59,127 nucleotides of DNA from Rhodospirillales bacterium 69-11 (GTDB lineage Bacteria > Pseudomonadota > Alphaproteobacteria > Acetobacterales > Acetobacteraceae): contig MKTV01000005.1 of assembly GCA_001898425.1 (NCBI GenBank), positions 22,547 to 81,673 on the forward strand, written 5' to 3'. Under the pieces are notes generated by a model. The model was not told the DNA's origin. It did not search any database and saw only the letters and a list, made by a program, of their open reading frames with translations. Positions 1 through 6,340 of this stretch are shown here, in pieces (the first letter of the stretch is position 1; the number at the start of each line of letters is the position of its first letter). The translations under genes and the position numbers were made by a program.

Positions 1-406
1 GCAGGATCACCTCCAGCGCCTCGGCGTACATCGCGGGCGTCGCCTCGGGATCCAGGCCGTAATAGCGTAGCTCGATCGGCGAGATGCCGCGGCCCACGCC
101 CAGCAGCAGGCGCCCGCCGCTCATCTGGTCGAGCATGCAGATTTCTTCGAGCAGCTTCAGCGGGTGATAGAGCGGCAGCAGGTAGACGAGCGGGCCGAAA
201 CGGAGCTGCCGCGTGCGCTGGGCGATGGCGGCGAGCCAGACGCCGGGGGACGGCGCCACGCCCAGCGGCGTCGCGTGGTGTTCGGCCACGTGATAGCCGT
301 AGAACCCGGCGCGGTCATACGCCTCGATCAGCGAAAGGCGTTGTTCGAAGAACCGGTCGAGCGGCGCGCGGCCGCGATCCATGTGGTCGAAGACGCCCAG
401 CCGCAT
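1..406 (-). CDS. LLM-class flavin-dependent oxidoreductase, C-terminus cut by window edge
   Basis: This is the N-terminal 135 or so residues of a bacterial luciferase-like monooxygenase; the rest lies beyond base 1. The reading frame from the ATG at 406 gives a start MRLGVFDHMDRG, then GYHVAEHHATPLG, a segment with RFGPLVYLLPLYHP, and LLEEICMLDQMSGGRLLLGVGRG. That order (AEHH, then PLYHP, then LDQMSGGR and GVGRG) is typical of the luciferase-like family, a TIM barrel that uses reduced flavin (FMNH2 or F420H2) to oxidise a small organic substrate. The substrate cannot be read from sequence. The gene is followed on the same strand by nothing in the window and lies 117 bp from the fixK stop, so an operon link with fixK is possible but unsupported. 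Confidence 0.85.
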   Translation of the reverse strand, partial: MRLGVFDHMDRGRAPLDRFFEQRLSLIEAYDRAGFYGYHVAEHHATPLGVAPSPGVWLAAIAQRTRQLRFGPLVYLLPLYHPLKLLEEICMLDQMSGGRLLLGVGRGISPIELRYYGLDPEATPAMYAEALEVIL

Positions 407-523
407 CCGACGTTCCCCCGCCCGCCGGCGCCACGCGGGCCTCCGGTCCTTGGGCTGGGACCATAGGGGCCCAACGTCGCGGCTGCCAAGCGAGGCGTCG
501 CCGGCGCGCCGCCGGTGCGACGG

Positions 524-1225
524 TCAGTGGCGGGTCTCGCAGGCGAGGTCGAGCAGGGTGGAGCGGTCCAGCAGCCGCAGTCCGGTGCGGGAGACCTGGA
601 TCATGCCTTCGCGCTTCAACGCGGCCAGCACGCGGCAGACGGTCTCGACGGTGAGGCCCAGGTGGTCCGCGATGTCGGTGCGGCTCATCGGCAGGTCCAG
701 CAGGCCGCGGCCGGTGGCCGGCATCCTGCGGTCGAACTCCAGTACGAAGGAGGCGAGGCGTTCGGTCGCGGTCTTTCGGCCCAGCAGCAGCGTGCGCTCC
801 TGCGTCGCCCGCAGGTGCTCGAGCGCGAGCTGGCGGAGGCGGCGGGCCAGCACTGGGCGGCTCTCCGCCAGGGCTTCGACCATGCGGCGCGGATAGCGGC
901 GCAGCACCGTCTCGGTCACGGTCTCGACGGCGAAGGAGTGCGTGTCGAGTTCGTCCAGGCCGAACACGTCCCCGGCCAGCAGGAATTCGCCGACCTGCCG
1001 GCGTCCGTCCTCCATCAGCCGGACCGTGCGGACGCAGCCGCTGACCACGCGATAGCAGAACTCCGCGGCATCGCCCTCGGCATGGATCTCGTGGTCGCGT
1101 CCGATCCGCAGCGTGGTGCCGAACTGTTCCAGGAGGTCGAGCGGCTCCGGGGTCGGCGTGGCGGGCGCGGCGGTCGAGAGGGCGCGGGTGGCTTTGGCCT
1201 GGGGCGCCTGGATGGAAACGTGCAT
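524..1225 (-). CDS. fixK: Crp/Fnr-family transcriptional regulator, FixK-like
   Basis: A 233-residue regulator with an N-terminal cyclic-nucleotide-binding-type beta roll (about 31-120), a long dimer helix (about 125-150) and a C-terminal Crp-type helix-turn-helix (about 178-215, RTDIADHLGLTVETVCRVL). It lacks the N-terminal cysteine cluster of true Fnr, so it should not sense O2 itself; FixK proteins of alphaproteobacteria are of this kind. Cys197 lies inside the recognition helix (ETVCR); I recall that Bradyrhizobium FixK2 has a redox-sensitive cysteine at a comparable place. The ATG at 1225 is preferred over the overlapping GTG at 1228 because AGGAGA sits just upstream. It is divergent from fixJ, and the 115-bp gap holds TACGTA palindromes that fit FixJ control. 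Likely targets in the window are the TTGAY-N4-RTCAA boxes before the FixT-like gene and napE. Confidence 0.88.
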   Translation of the reverse strand: MHVSIQAPQAKATRALSTAAPATPTPEPLDLLEQFGTTLRIGRDHEIHAEGDAAEFCYRVVSGCVRTVRLMEDGRRQVGEFLLAGDVFGLDELDTHSFAVETVTETVLRRYPRRMVEALAESRPVLARRLRQLALEHLRATQERTLLLGRKTATERLASFVLEFDRRMPATGRGLLDLPMSRTDIADHLGLTVETVCRVLAALKREGMIQVSRTGLRLLDRSTLLDLACETRH

Positions 1226-1297
1226 CACTCTCTCCTGACGGCTGGTCCGAAATCGTGGCTCGACCTCTACCCGGCTGGCGGTGGGCCCGAAATTCGG

Positions 1298-1323
1298 TTA
1301 CGGCCGTACGTAACCCTACGTAG
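1298..1323. promoter_or_regulatory. Paired TACGTA palindromes, candidate FixJ-binding site
   Basis: TTACG (1298-1302) and CGTAA (1309-1313) form an inverted repeat with a 6-bp spacer. It overlaps GTACGTAA (1306-1313) and is followed by the perfect palindrome CTACGTAG (1316-1323). FixJ sites in rhizobial fixK promoters contain a GTAMGTAG core, which these closely resemble. The block is about 75-100 bp upstream of fixK and 18-43 bp upstream of fixJ, so it could serve fixK activation and fixJ autoregulation. The binding claim is inference. Confidence 0.5.
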
Positions 1324-1340
1324 TGACCGGAGGAGGGCCG

Positions 1341-1967
1341 ATGGACGGGTCCGCAGTGGTCCATGTCGTGGACGACGACGATGCGGTGCGTGACTCGCTC
1401 GCGTTCCTGCTGGAATCGTCGGACTTCACGGTCCGCACCTACGCCTCGGCGGCGGATTTCCTGGCGGTCGCCGGCACGTTCCGGACCGGCTGCGTGCTGA
1501 CGGACGTGCGGATGCCCGGCATGGACGGGCTCACCCTGCAGAAGCAGCTCGTGGCGCGCGGCTGCCGCCTGCCGGTGATCGTGATGACGGGGCACGGCGA
1601 CGTCCCGATCGCGGTCCAGGCGCTGAAGAACGGCGCGAGCGACTTCCTGGAGAAGCCGTTCGACGACGCGGCCCTGCTGGCCGCTGTGCGCGGCGCGATG
1701 GCCGAAAGCCTGCGGGCCGAAGAGGCCGCCGCCGGGGCGGCCGAACTGACGGAGCGGCTCGCGGCCCTGACTCCGCGCGAGCGGGAGGTGCTGGAGCGCC
1801 TGGTGGCGGGCCAGGCCAACAAGACCATCGCCTTCGACCTCGGCACCAGCCCGCGCACGGTGGAGGTGCAGCGGGCGCGGGTGATGGAGAAGATGGGCGC
1901 GCGCAGCCTCGCCGAACTGGTGCGCATGTCGCTCGTGCTGGAGGGCGTGGCGCGCCCCCCACGCTGA
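1341..1967 (+). CDS. fixJ: Two-component response regulator FixJ
   Basis: A 208-residue response regulator: receiver domain (about 6-120) with acidic pocket DDDD at 11-14, phospho-acceptor Asp55 in LTDVRMPGMDG, a Thr in VMTGHGD and Lys in FLEKPFDD, then a LuxR/FixJ-type helix-turn-helix (about 142-200, LTPREREVLERLVAGQANKTIA). FixL phosphorylates FixJ under low oxygen and FixJ-P activates fixK. The ATG at 1341 is chosen because GGAGG lies at 1331-1335; an in-frame GTG at 1323 lies inside the palindromic operator. It is the first gene of a fixJ-(fixT-like)-fixL set. Confidence 0.92.
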   Translation: MDGSAVVHVVDDDDAVRDSLAFLLESSDFTVRTYASAADFLAVAGTFRTGCVLTDVRMPGMDGLTLQKQLVARGCRLPVIVMTGHGDVPIAVQALKNGASDFLEKPFDDAALLAAVRGAMAESLRAEEAAAGAAELTERLAALTPREREVLERLVAGQANKTIAFDLGTSPRTVEVQRARVMEKMGARSLAELVRMSLVLEGVARPPR

Positions 1968-1980
1968 CCCGATGCGCCGG

Positions 1981-1994
1981 TTGACCTAGGTCAA
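1981..1994. promoter_or_regulatory. FNR/FixK-type box upstream of the FixT-like gene
   Basis: TTGAC-CTAG-GTCAA is a perfect inverted repeat matching the FNR/FixK half-site TTGAY with a 4-bp spacer. It begins 13 bp after the fixJ stop and is 83 bp upstream of the start of the receiver-only gene at 2077, a reasonable distance for activation. It suggests that fixK product feeds back on this gene and on fixL behind it. Confidence 0.7.
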
Positions 1995-2076
1995 GGATGG
2001 CGGGCGCACGGTCCCCCATCATCGCTCCGGTTGGCCTTTCCCCGCGGGAAGGGGAATGGGTTGCTGGAGATCATCT

Positions 2077-2445
2077 ATGCACGGAAGTGCAGGAACCGTG
2101 GTGGCGGTCGTCGACGACGACGAAGGCGTGCGGGAGTCGCTACGCTTCCTGCTCGAGACCGCAGGGTTTCGTGTCGAGACGTTCGCGTCGGGCGACCAGT
2201 TCCTCGCCACCTGCCGCCGTGACCGCGCCTGCCTGGTGGTGGACCAGAACATGCCGCAGCTGACCGGCATCGAGCTGCTGCAGCGGCTGCGGGCGCGGGG
2301 CTGCAACTTGCAAGTCGCGCTGATGACCGGCTCGCCCTCCCACGACCTCACCCGCCGTGCGCGGGAGCTGGGGGCTGCCATGGTGCTGGAGAAGCCGCTG
2401 CAGGACGACGCGCTGCTCCAGTTCGTCTGCCGAGCGGCGCATTGA
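2077..2445 (+). CDS. Receiver-only response regulator, FixT-like FixL inhibitor candidate
   Basis: A 122-residue stand-alone receiver domain with no output domain. The acidic pocket (DDDE, 13-16), the phospho-acceptor Asp56 (LVVDQNMPQ), Thr84 (LMTGS) and Lys106 (LEKPL) are all present. It carries four cysteines (46, 52, 76 and 118), while the neighbouring FixJ receiver has only two. In Caulobacter, FixT is a single-domain receiver, activated by FixK, that inhibits FixL, and I recall it being reported to bind an Fe-S cluster through cysteines. Size, gene position between fixJ and fixL and the FixK-type box at 1981 all fit that role. Start: ATG at 2077 with GGAGA at 2066-2070; an upstream in-frame ATG at 2056 lacks this. 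The alternative is an ordinary phosphate-sink receiver. Confidence 0.7.
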   Translation: MHGSAGTVVAVVDDDEGVRESLRFLLETAGFRVETFASGDQFLATCRRDRACLVVDQNMPQLTGIELLQRLRARGCNLQVALMTGSPSHDLTRRARELGAAMVLEKPLQDDALLQFVCRAAH

Positions 2446-2489
2446 CGAAGGGGGCTTGCCGGCCCCTGCGTCTTGCGTATTCATCGCGC

Positions 2490-3638
2490 ATGGCGCGGGT
2501 TCTGGAAGGTGAGGCGGGAGACAGCAGTGGCGAATCCGCCCTGCTGAGATCCATCCTGGACACCGTTCCGGATGCGATGGTGCTCATCGACCAGGCCGGC
2601 GTGATCCTGTCGTTCAGCGCCGCCGCCGAACGCCTGTTCGGCTACACGGCCGCCGAGGTGCGCGGCCAGAACGTCAGCATGCTGATGCCATCGCCCTATC
2701 GGGAGCAGCACGACGCCTATCTCGCGCGCTATCTCGCCACCGGGGAGCGGCGGATCATCGGGACCGGCCGCGTCGTCATCGGGCTGCGGCGGAACGGCAG
2801 CACGTTCCCGATGGAACTCTCGGTCGGCGAGGTGCGGCAGAACGGCACGCGCCTGTTCACCGGGTTCGTCCGCGACCTCACGGAACGGCAGCAGACCCAG
2901 GCGCGGCTGCAGGAGCTGCAGGAGGATTTGCTGCACGTCTCCCGCCTCCGCGCCATGGGGCAGATGGCGGCGGCGCTGTCGCACGAGCTGAACCAGCCGC
3001 TGACCGCGACCACGAACTACCTGCGCGCGGCGGAGCGCATCCTGGACGGGGACGCGCCGGACCTCGGGCGCATCCGCCAGGCGATCGGGCTCGCGGCACA
3101 ACAGACGCTGCGCAGCGGGGAGATCATCCGCCGCCTGCGGGCCTTCGTCGCCCGGGGCGAGGTGGCACGCCATCCGGAAGCGATGGCCAAGCTGATCGAG
3201 GAGGCGAGCGCGCTTGCCCTGGTCGGTGCGAAGGAGCGGGGCGTCGCGGTCAGCCTGCACGCCGAACCGGGCCTGCCCACCGTGCTGGTGGACCGGGTGC
3301 AGATCCAGCAGGTGCTGCTGAACCTGATCCGCAATGCGGTCGAGGCGATGGAAGGCAGTGCCGAACGGCGGCTGGTGGTCGAGGCGAGCCGGTTCGAGAG
3401 CATGGTCGTGGTGATGGTCTCCGACACCGGCACAGGCATTCCCCCGGCGATCGAGGCGCAACTGTTCCAGCCCTTCGTGACCACCAAGCGCGAGGGGATG
3501 GGGATCGGCCTGTCGGTCTGCCGCACCATCGTGGAGGCGCATGGCGGGCGGCTGTGGGCCGAACCCAACCCGGCGGGCGGGACCATCTTCCGCTTCACCC
3601 TGCCGGTGCCGGCAGTGGTGGCGCCGCCCGAGGACTGA
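2490..3638 (+). CDS. fixL: Oxygen-sensing heme-PAS histidine kinase FixL
   Basis: About 382 residues, soluble, no membrane segment. A single PAS domain (about 20-135) has the FixL heme signature: proximal His74 in [12 protein letters not shown] and Arg94 in IIGTGRVV, exactly 20 residues apart as in Bradyrhizobium FixL (His200, Arg220). A short coiled coil leads to the HisKA domain with phospho-acceptor His165 ([12 protein letters not shown]) and a HATPase domain with the N box ([12 protein letters not shown]), DTGTG and GMGIGLS motifs. O2 leaving the heme should turn on autophosphorylation and transfer to FixJ. Rhizobial relatives often have membrane helices or a second PAS; this one has neither. 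The start is uncertain: ATG 2490 has no clear ribosome site, and a TTG at 2442 overlapping the previous stop would add 16 residues. Confidence 0.93.
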   Translation: MARVLEGEAGDSSGESALLRSILDTVPDAMVLIDQAGVILSFSAAAERLFGYTAAEVRGQNVSMLMPSPYREQHDAYLARYLATGERRIIGTGRVVIGLRRNGSTFPMELSVGEVRQNGTRLFTGFVRDLTERQQTQARLQELQEDLLHVSRLRAMGQMAAALSHELNQPLTATTNYLRAAERILDGDAPDLGRIRQAIGLAAQQTLRSGEIIRRLRAFVARGEVARHPEAMAKLIEEASALALVGAKERGVAVSLHAEPGLPTVLVDRVQIQQVLLNLIRNAVEAMEGSAERRLVVEASRFESMVVVMVSDTGTGIPPAIEAQLFQPFVTTKREGMGIGLSVCRTIVEAHGGRLWAEPNPAGGTIFRFTLPVPAVVAPPED

Positions 3639-3675
3639 GCCGGTCGGAGCACCCGGAGTCGTCTCCTTAGTAGGT

Positions 3676-3691
3676 GAATACTCTCGTATTC
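3676..3691. promoter_or_regulatory. Dyad GAATAC-N4-GTATTC upstream of the coiled-coil gene
   Basis: A perfect 6-bp inverted repeat with a 4-bp spacer in an unusually AT-rich patch (about 3667-3720) between fixL and the gene at 3763. It may be an operator or part of the promoter; no regulator is assigned. Confidence 0.35.
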
Positions 3692-3730
3692 TGAGAAAAT
3701 GCTGGTTTTTCGGACGGGGCTGTGGTGGTC

Positions 3731-3745
3731 TTAACGGATCGTTAA
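3731..3745. promoter_or_regulatory. CtrA-type box TTAA-N7-TTAA
   Basis: TTAA (3731-3734), CGGATCG, TTAA (3742-3745) matches the consensus of the alphaproteobacterial master regulator CtrA. It is also the core of a perfect palindrome, GTCTTAACG-GAT-CGTTAAGAC (3728-3748). It ends 17 bp before the start codon at 3763, so CtrA bound here could repress or, if transcription starts close to the ATG, activate. Such AT-rich 15-mers are rare at this base composition. Confidence 0.55.
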
Positions 3746-3762
3746 GACCTTTGGAGCAGGCG

Positions 3763-4341
3763 ATGCCGGCCACGTCGAGCGCCCAGATCATCATGTTCAC
3801 GTCCCGACCGCCGGCAAGCGGACGGGGGCCGGGGGCGGAGCGTCCTGCCGCGGCCGCCGATGCGGCGCAACCATCGGGGACGGTCACCGACATGGCGGCC
3901 GTCGCGCTTGCCCGCCGCGGCGGGCAGCCGGCAGCCCGGACCGGGGCGCAGCCTGGCGAGCTGCCGGACCGCCCGCGGGACGGTGCGATCGCGGCCGAGA
4001 GCGGCCGTGAGGCCGAAGCGCCCACCGGCGCGATGCCGGCCGCCGATCCGGCCGCGGATCCGGGCGTCGATCCGGCCGGGGATGCCGGGCGGGAGCGGCT
4101 GGCGCAGGCGCTGGCCAAGCTCGAGGCCGCGCTCGCGGAGCAGCGCGCCGCGGTGGCCGGCTGGCGCGGCGCGATCGCCGACCTCTCGACCTCGGTGCAG
4201 ACCTTGCGCGGCAGCGTGCACGGCTACCAGGGCAGCCTCGGCACGCTGAACGGCAAGATCGCCGGTCTGCGCGCACAGAGCGAGCGGCTGGAGCAGTGGG
4301 CCGACGCCGCCCTCGCGCGCGGCGATCGCCCCACCGGCTGA
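3763..4341 (+). CDS. Hypothetical Ala-rich protein with C-terminal coiled coil
   Basis: 192 residues, family not recognised. The first 105 residues are low-complexity, rich in Ala, Pro, Gly and Asp, probably disordered, with acidic AADPAADPG-type repeats near 88-105. The last 85 residues form a likely coiled coil (about 110-140, RLAQALAKLEAALAEQR) followed by a Ser/Gly/Leu segment with heptad-like spacing. There is no signal peptide or membrane segment. The ATG at 3763 is preferred because GGAGCAGG lies at 3753-3760. The CtrA-type palindrome directly upstream suggests cell-cycle or motility-linked expression, and the convergent asd gene ends 10 bp away. Function unknown. Confidence 0.7.
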   Translation: MPATSSAQIIMFTSRPPASGRGPGAERPAAAADAAQPSGTVTDMAAVALARRGGQPAARTGAQPGELPDRPRDGAIAAESGREAEAPTGAMPAADPAADPGVDPAGDAGRERLAQALAKLEAALAEQRAAVAGWRGAIADLSTSVQTLRGSVHGYQGSLGTLNGKIAGLRAQSERLEQWADAALARGDRPTG

Positions 4342-4354
4342 CGGGCCCCGTCAG
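4338..4354. terminator. Palindrome spanning two convergent stop codons
   Basis: CTGACGGG-C-CCCGTCAG is a perfect inverted repeat that contains the TGA of the plus-strand gene ending at 4341 and the TGA of asd ending at 4351 on the other strand. It could act as a bidirectional terminator hairpin, but the one-base loop is too tight without melting inner pairs, and neither side has a T run. Confidence 0.35.
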
Positions 4355-5502
4355 ACCACCAGCTTCTCCGCGATCTGCACCGCGTTCAGCGCCGCCCCCT
4401 TCAACAACTGATCCCCCGCCACGAACAACGCGATCGACCGTCCGCTCGGATCGCTCACGTCCTGGCGGATCCGGCCCACCAGGATCTCGTCCTGCCCCGA
4501 TGCCTCGCGCGGCATCGGGAAATGATTGTGCGCCACGTCGTCGACCAGCCGCACCCCCGGCGCGGTCGCCAGCCGCGCCCGCACCGCATCCGGCGTGATC
4601 GGGTCGGCGAATTCCACCGTCAGGGCGATGGAGTGCGCGCGCAGGACCGGCACGCGGATGCAGGTCACGCCGATGCGCAGCTCCGGCTCGCCCATGATCT
4701 TCCGCATCTCGCGGATGACCTTGGTCTCCTCGTCATTGTAGCCGGTCGCCGGATCGACCTGCGTGTCGTGGCTGAACAGGTTGAACGCATAAGGGTGCGC
4801 GAGCACGCGCGCCGGATAGTCGCGACCCTCCAGATACGCCTCGGTGCTCTCGCGAAGCTCCTCCATGGCCGCCGCCCCGGCCCCCGACGCCGCCTGGTAG
4901 GTCGCGGCGATCACCCGCCGGATCGGGTTCACCCGGTGCAGCGGCCAGAGCGGCACCGACGCGACGATCGCCACGCAGTTCGGATTGGCGATCACCCCGC
5001 GATGTGTGCCGATATCCGCGGCGTTCACCTCCGGCACCACCAGCGGCACGTCCGGCTCCATGCGGAAGGCCGAGGAGTTGTCCACCACCACCGCGCCATG
5101 CCGAACCGCCACCGGCGCGAACTGGCGCGACGTCGCGCTGCCGGCCGAGAACAGCACGATGTCGAGTTCGGCGAGCGCGGCCTCGGTCAGCGCCTCGACC
5201 TTCACCGGCTCCTGCCGGAACAGCAGGGAGCGGCCGGCGGAGCGCGGGGAGGCGAACAGGCGCAGGCAGGACAGCGGGAAGCGCCGCTGCTCGAGGCAGA
5301 GCAGCAACTCGCCGCCGACCGCGCCCGTGGCGCCGACGATCCCCACGCGCGGCGCCCTGGCGGCGGAGGCGGTCGCGGCGGACGGACCGCCCGCGGGCGA
5401 TCCGCCCCCGGACGGTCTGGTGCCGGACGGTCTGGTGTCGGACCGTCTGGGACCGAACGGTGCGAGGGCTGACGGGTCGGGGGAGGGGGGCTGGGTACTC
5501 AT
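4351..5502 (-). CDS. asd: Aspartate-semialdehyde dehydrogenase
   Basis: Reduces aspartyl phosphate to aspartate semialdehyde with NADPH, the branch point to lysine, diaminopimelate, methionine, threonine and isoleucine. The NADP-binding motif is GIVGATGAVG (54-63), the catalytic cysteine is Cys176 in NPNCVAI, and the C-terminal half carries RVPVLRAHS. The protein is 383 residues against about 340 usually. The extra 50 N-terminal residues are a Pro/Ser/Gly-rich tail encoded partly by a roughly 15-bp tandem repeat (about 5408-5460, giving TRPSG units). The start at 5502 has AGAGGA about 10 bp upstream, so the tail is probably translated, although a later start cannot be excluded. The gene is monocistronic here; the leader at 5545-5690 suggests attenuation. 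Confidence 0.94.
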   Translation of the reverse strand: MSTQPPSPDPSALAPFGPRRSDTRPSGTRPSGGGSPAGGPSAATASAARAPRVGIVGATGAVGGELLLCLEQRRFPLSCLRLFASPRSAGRSLLFRQEPVKVEALTEAALAELDIVLFSAGSATSRQFAPVAVRHGAVVVDNSSAFRMEPDVPLVVPEVNAADIGTHRGVIANPNCVAIVASVPLWPLHRVNPIRRVIAATYQAASGAGAAAMEELRESTEAYLEGRDYPARVLAHPYAFNLFSHDTQVDPATGYNDEETKVIREMRKIMGEPELRIGVTCIRVPVLRAHSIALTVEFADPITPDAVRARLATAPGVRLVDDVAHNHFPMPREASGQDEILVGRIRQDVSDPSGRSIALFVAGDQLLKGAALNAVQIAEKLVV

Positions 5503-5544
5503 GGGACTCCGTTCCTCTGACAGGGCCGGGGGGAACGGGTCGGA

Positions 5545-5580
5545 ATAAGAAAAGCCCCGAACCGTCTCCGGCGGGGCTTT
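5545..5580 (-). terminator. Intrinsic terminator in the asd leader (candidate attenuator)
   Basis: On the minus strand AAAGCCCCG (5580-5572), a 12-base loop and CGGGGCTTT (5559-5551) form a perfect 9-bp stem followed by TCTTATT, a good U-rich tail. It lies about 45 bp upstream of the asd start and no other minus-strand gene precedes it (napE diverges), so it can only stop transcription entering asd. This is the expected shape of a transcription attenuator. Confidence 0.65.
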
Positions 5581-5603
5581 CGGGGTGCGCTATGTCGGGC
5601 CGG

Positions 5604-5690
5604 TCACCGCGCGCACGCCGAAGCAGCCCCGAAGGGACGCTTCATAATCGGCGTGTGATTGACGACGTGGCGGGACATGTCCGGGAACAT
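5604..5690 (-). CDS. Candidate 28-residue leader peptide of asd
   Basis: A short open frame starts at ATG 5690 (28 residues) or at internal ATG 5678 (24 residues) and stops at 5604, some 24 bp before the terminator stem. It contains HVVNHTPIMK, which packs Asn, Thr, Ile, Met and Lys codons together: aspartate-family amino acids whose supply depends on asd. The ribosome site is weak (GGCAGGT). A hairpin within it (GAAGC with GCTTC, about 5620-5643) could be an alternative pairing partner. The peptide and its role are inference. Confidence 0.35.
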   Translation of the reverse strand: MFPDMSRHVVNHTPIMKRPFGAASACAR

Positions 5691-5738
5691 ACCTGCCCGC
5701 CGCGCCCCCGTAAATCACGGACCCTTCGGCCGGCGCCG

Positions 5739-5752
5739 TTGATTTGGATCAA
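5739..5752. promoter_or_regulatory. FNR/FixK box of the nap operon
   Basis: TTGAT-TTGG-ATCAA is a perfect match to the FNR/FixK consensus, 59 bp upstream of the napE start, which is suitable for a class II activation site near -41. With fixLJ-fixK encoded 1-4 kb away, FixK is the obvious candidate activator. Confidence 0.82.
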
Positions 5753-5811
5753 CGCAAACAAGCATTCTCCATGCCTATTACTGCCATCGGAACGGCAGGA
5801 GCCCCCGACCG

Positions 5812-6015
5812 ATGCAGAGCGATCCGCCCCGCGCGACCGGTGCCACGAGCGGCAGTGCGGTCCGCCGCCAGGAACTGTTCGTCTTCCTGCTGCTGGCGGT
5901 GTTCGCCTGGCCCGTGCTGACGGTGGGCTTCGTCGGCGCGTACGGCTTCGCGGTCTGGATGAGCCAGCAGGTCTATGGGCCGCCCAGCTACGGGAGCGGC
6001 GGTCATGGCCACTGA
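5812..6015 (+). CDS. napE: Periplasmic nitrate reductase accessory membrane protein NapE
   Basis: 67 residues with the NapE signature RRQELFVFLLLAVFAWP followed by one transmembrane segment (about 24-48) and a short Gly/His-rich tail. NapE is a small inner-membrane protein of nap operons whose exact role is unsettled. It is the first gene of napEDABC, 59 bp after the FixK box; napD starts inside its last codons. Confidence 0.88.
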   Translation: MQSDPPRATGATSGSAVRRQELFVFLLLAVFAWPVLTVGFVGAYGFAVWMSQQVYGPPSYGSGGHGH

Positions 6016-6340
6016 TCCGGGGCCGACCGACTCCGGTGCCGGTCAGCCGGTCGCCGACGGGCCGGCCGCGAGGGGGCGGACCGCTGCGCATGGCGCGGGG
6101 CACGTCGCCTCGGCCGTCGTGTCGGTGCGTCCCGCGGAGGCAGCCGCCCTGGCCGCCCGGATCGCCACGCTGCCCCAGACCGAGATCCACGCCGTGTCCG
6201 GCAGCCGCATCGTCGTCGTGATGGAGGGGCCCGATGCGCGGGCCCTCGCGGACCGGCTGGATGCGATCGCCGCGCTGCCCGGGACGCAGGCCGCGGCCTT
6301 GGTCTTCGAACAAGCACTCGAACCGATGGATGCCGCATGA
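6005..6340 (+). CDS. napD: NapD, cytoplasmic chaperone for NapA
   Basis: 111 residues. The last 78 or so have the NapD fold pattern: [11 protein letters not shown], then [17 protein letters not shown], then RIVVVMEG. NapD binds the twin-arginine signal of NapA and holds it back until the molybdenum cofactor is inserted. The first 30 residues are a Gly/Ala/Pro-rich extension not usual in the family. The start at 6005 overlaps the end of napE, and the stop overlaps the napA start (ATGA). Confidence 0.88.
   Translation: MATDPGPTDSGAGQPVADGPAARGRTAAHGAGHVASAVVSVRPAEAAALAARIATLPQTEIHAVSGSRIVVVMEGPDARALADRLDAIAALPGTQAAALVFEQALEPMDAA

Noticed and set aside
2442-2489. Upstream TTG start for fixL giving 16 more residues
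   Set aside because: It overlaps the previous stop and has no ribosome site; kept as an alternative only.
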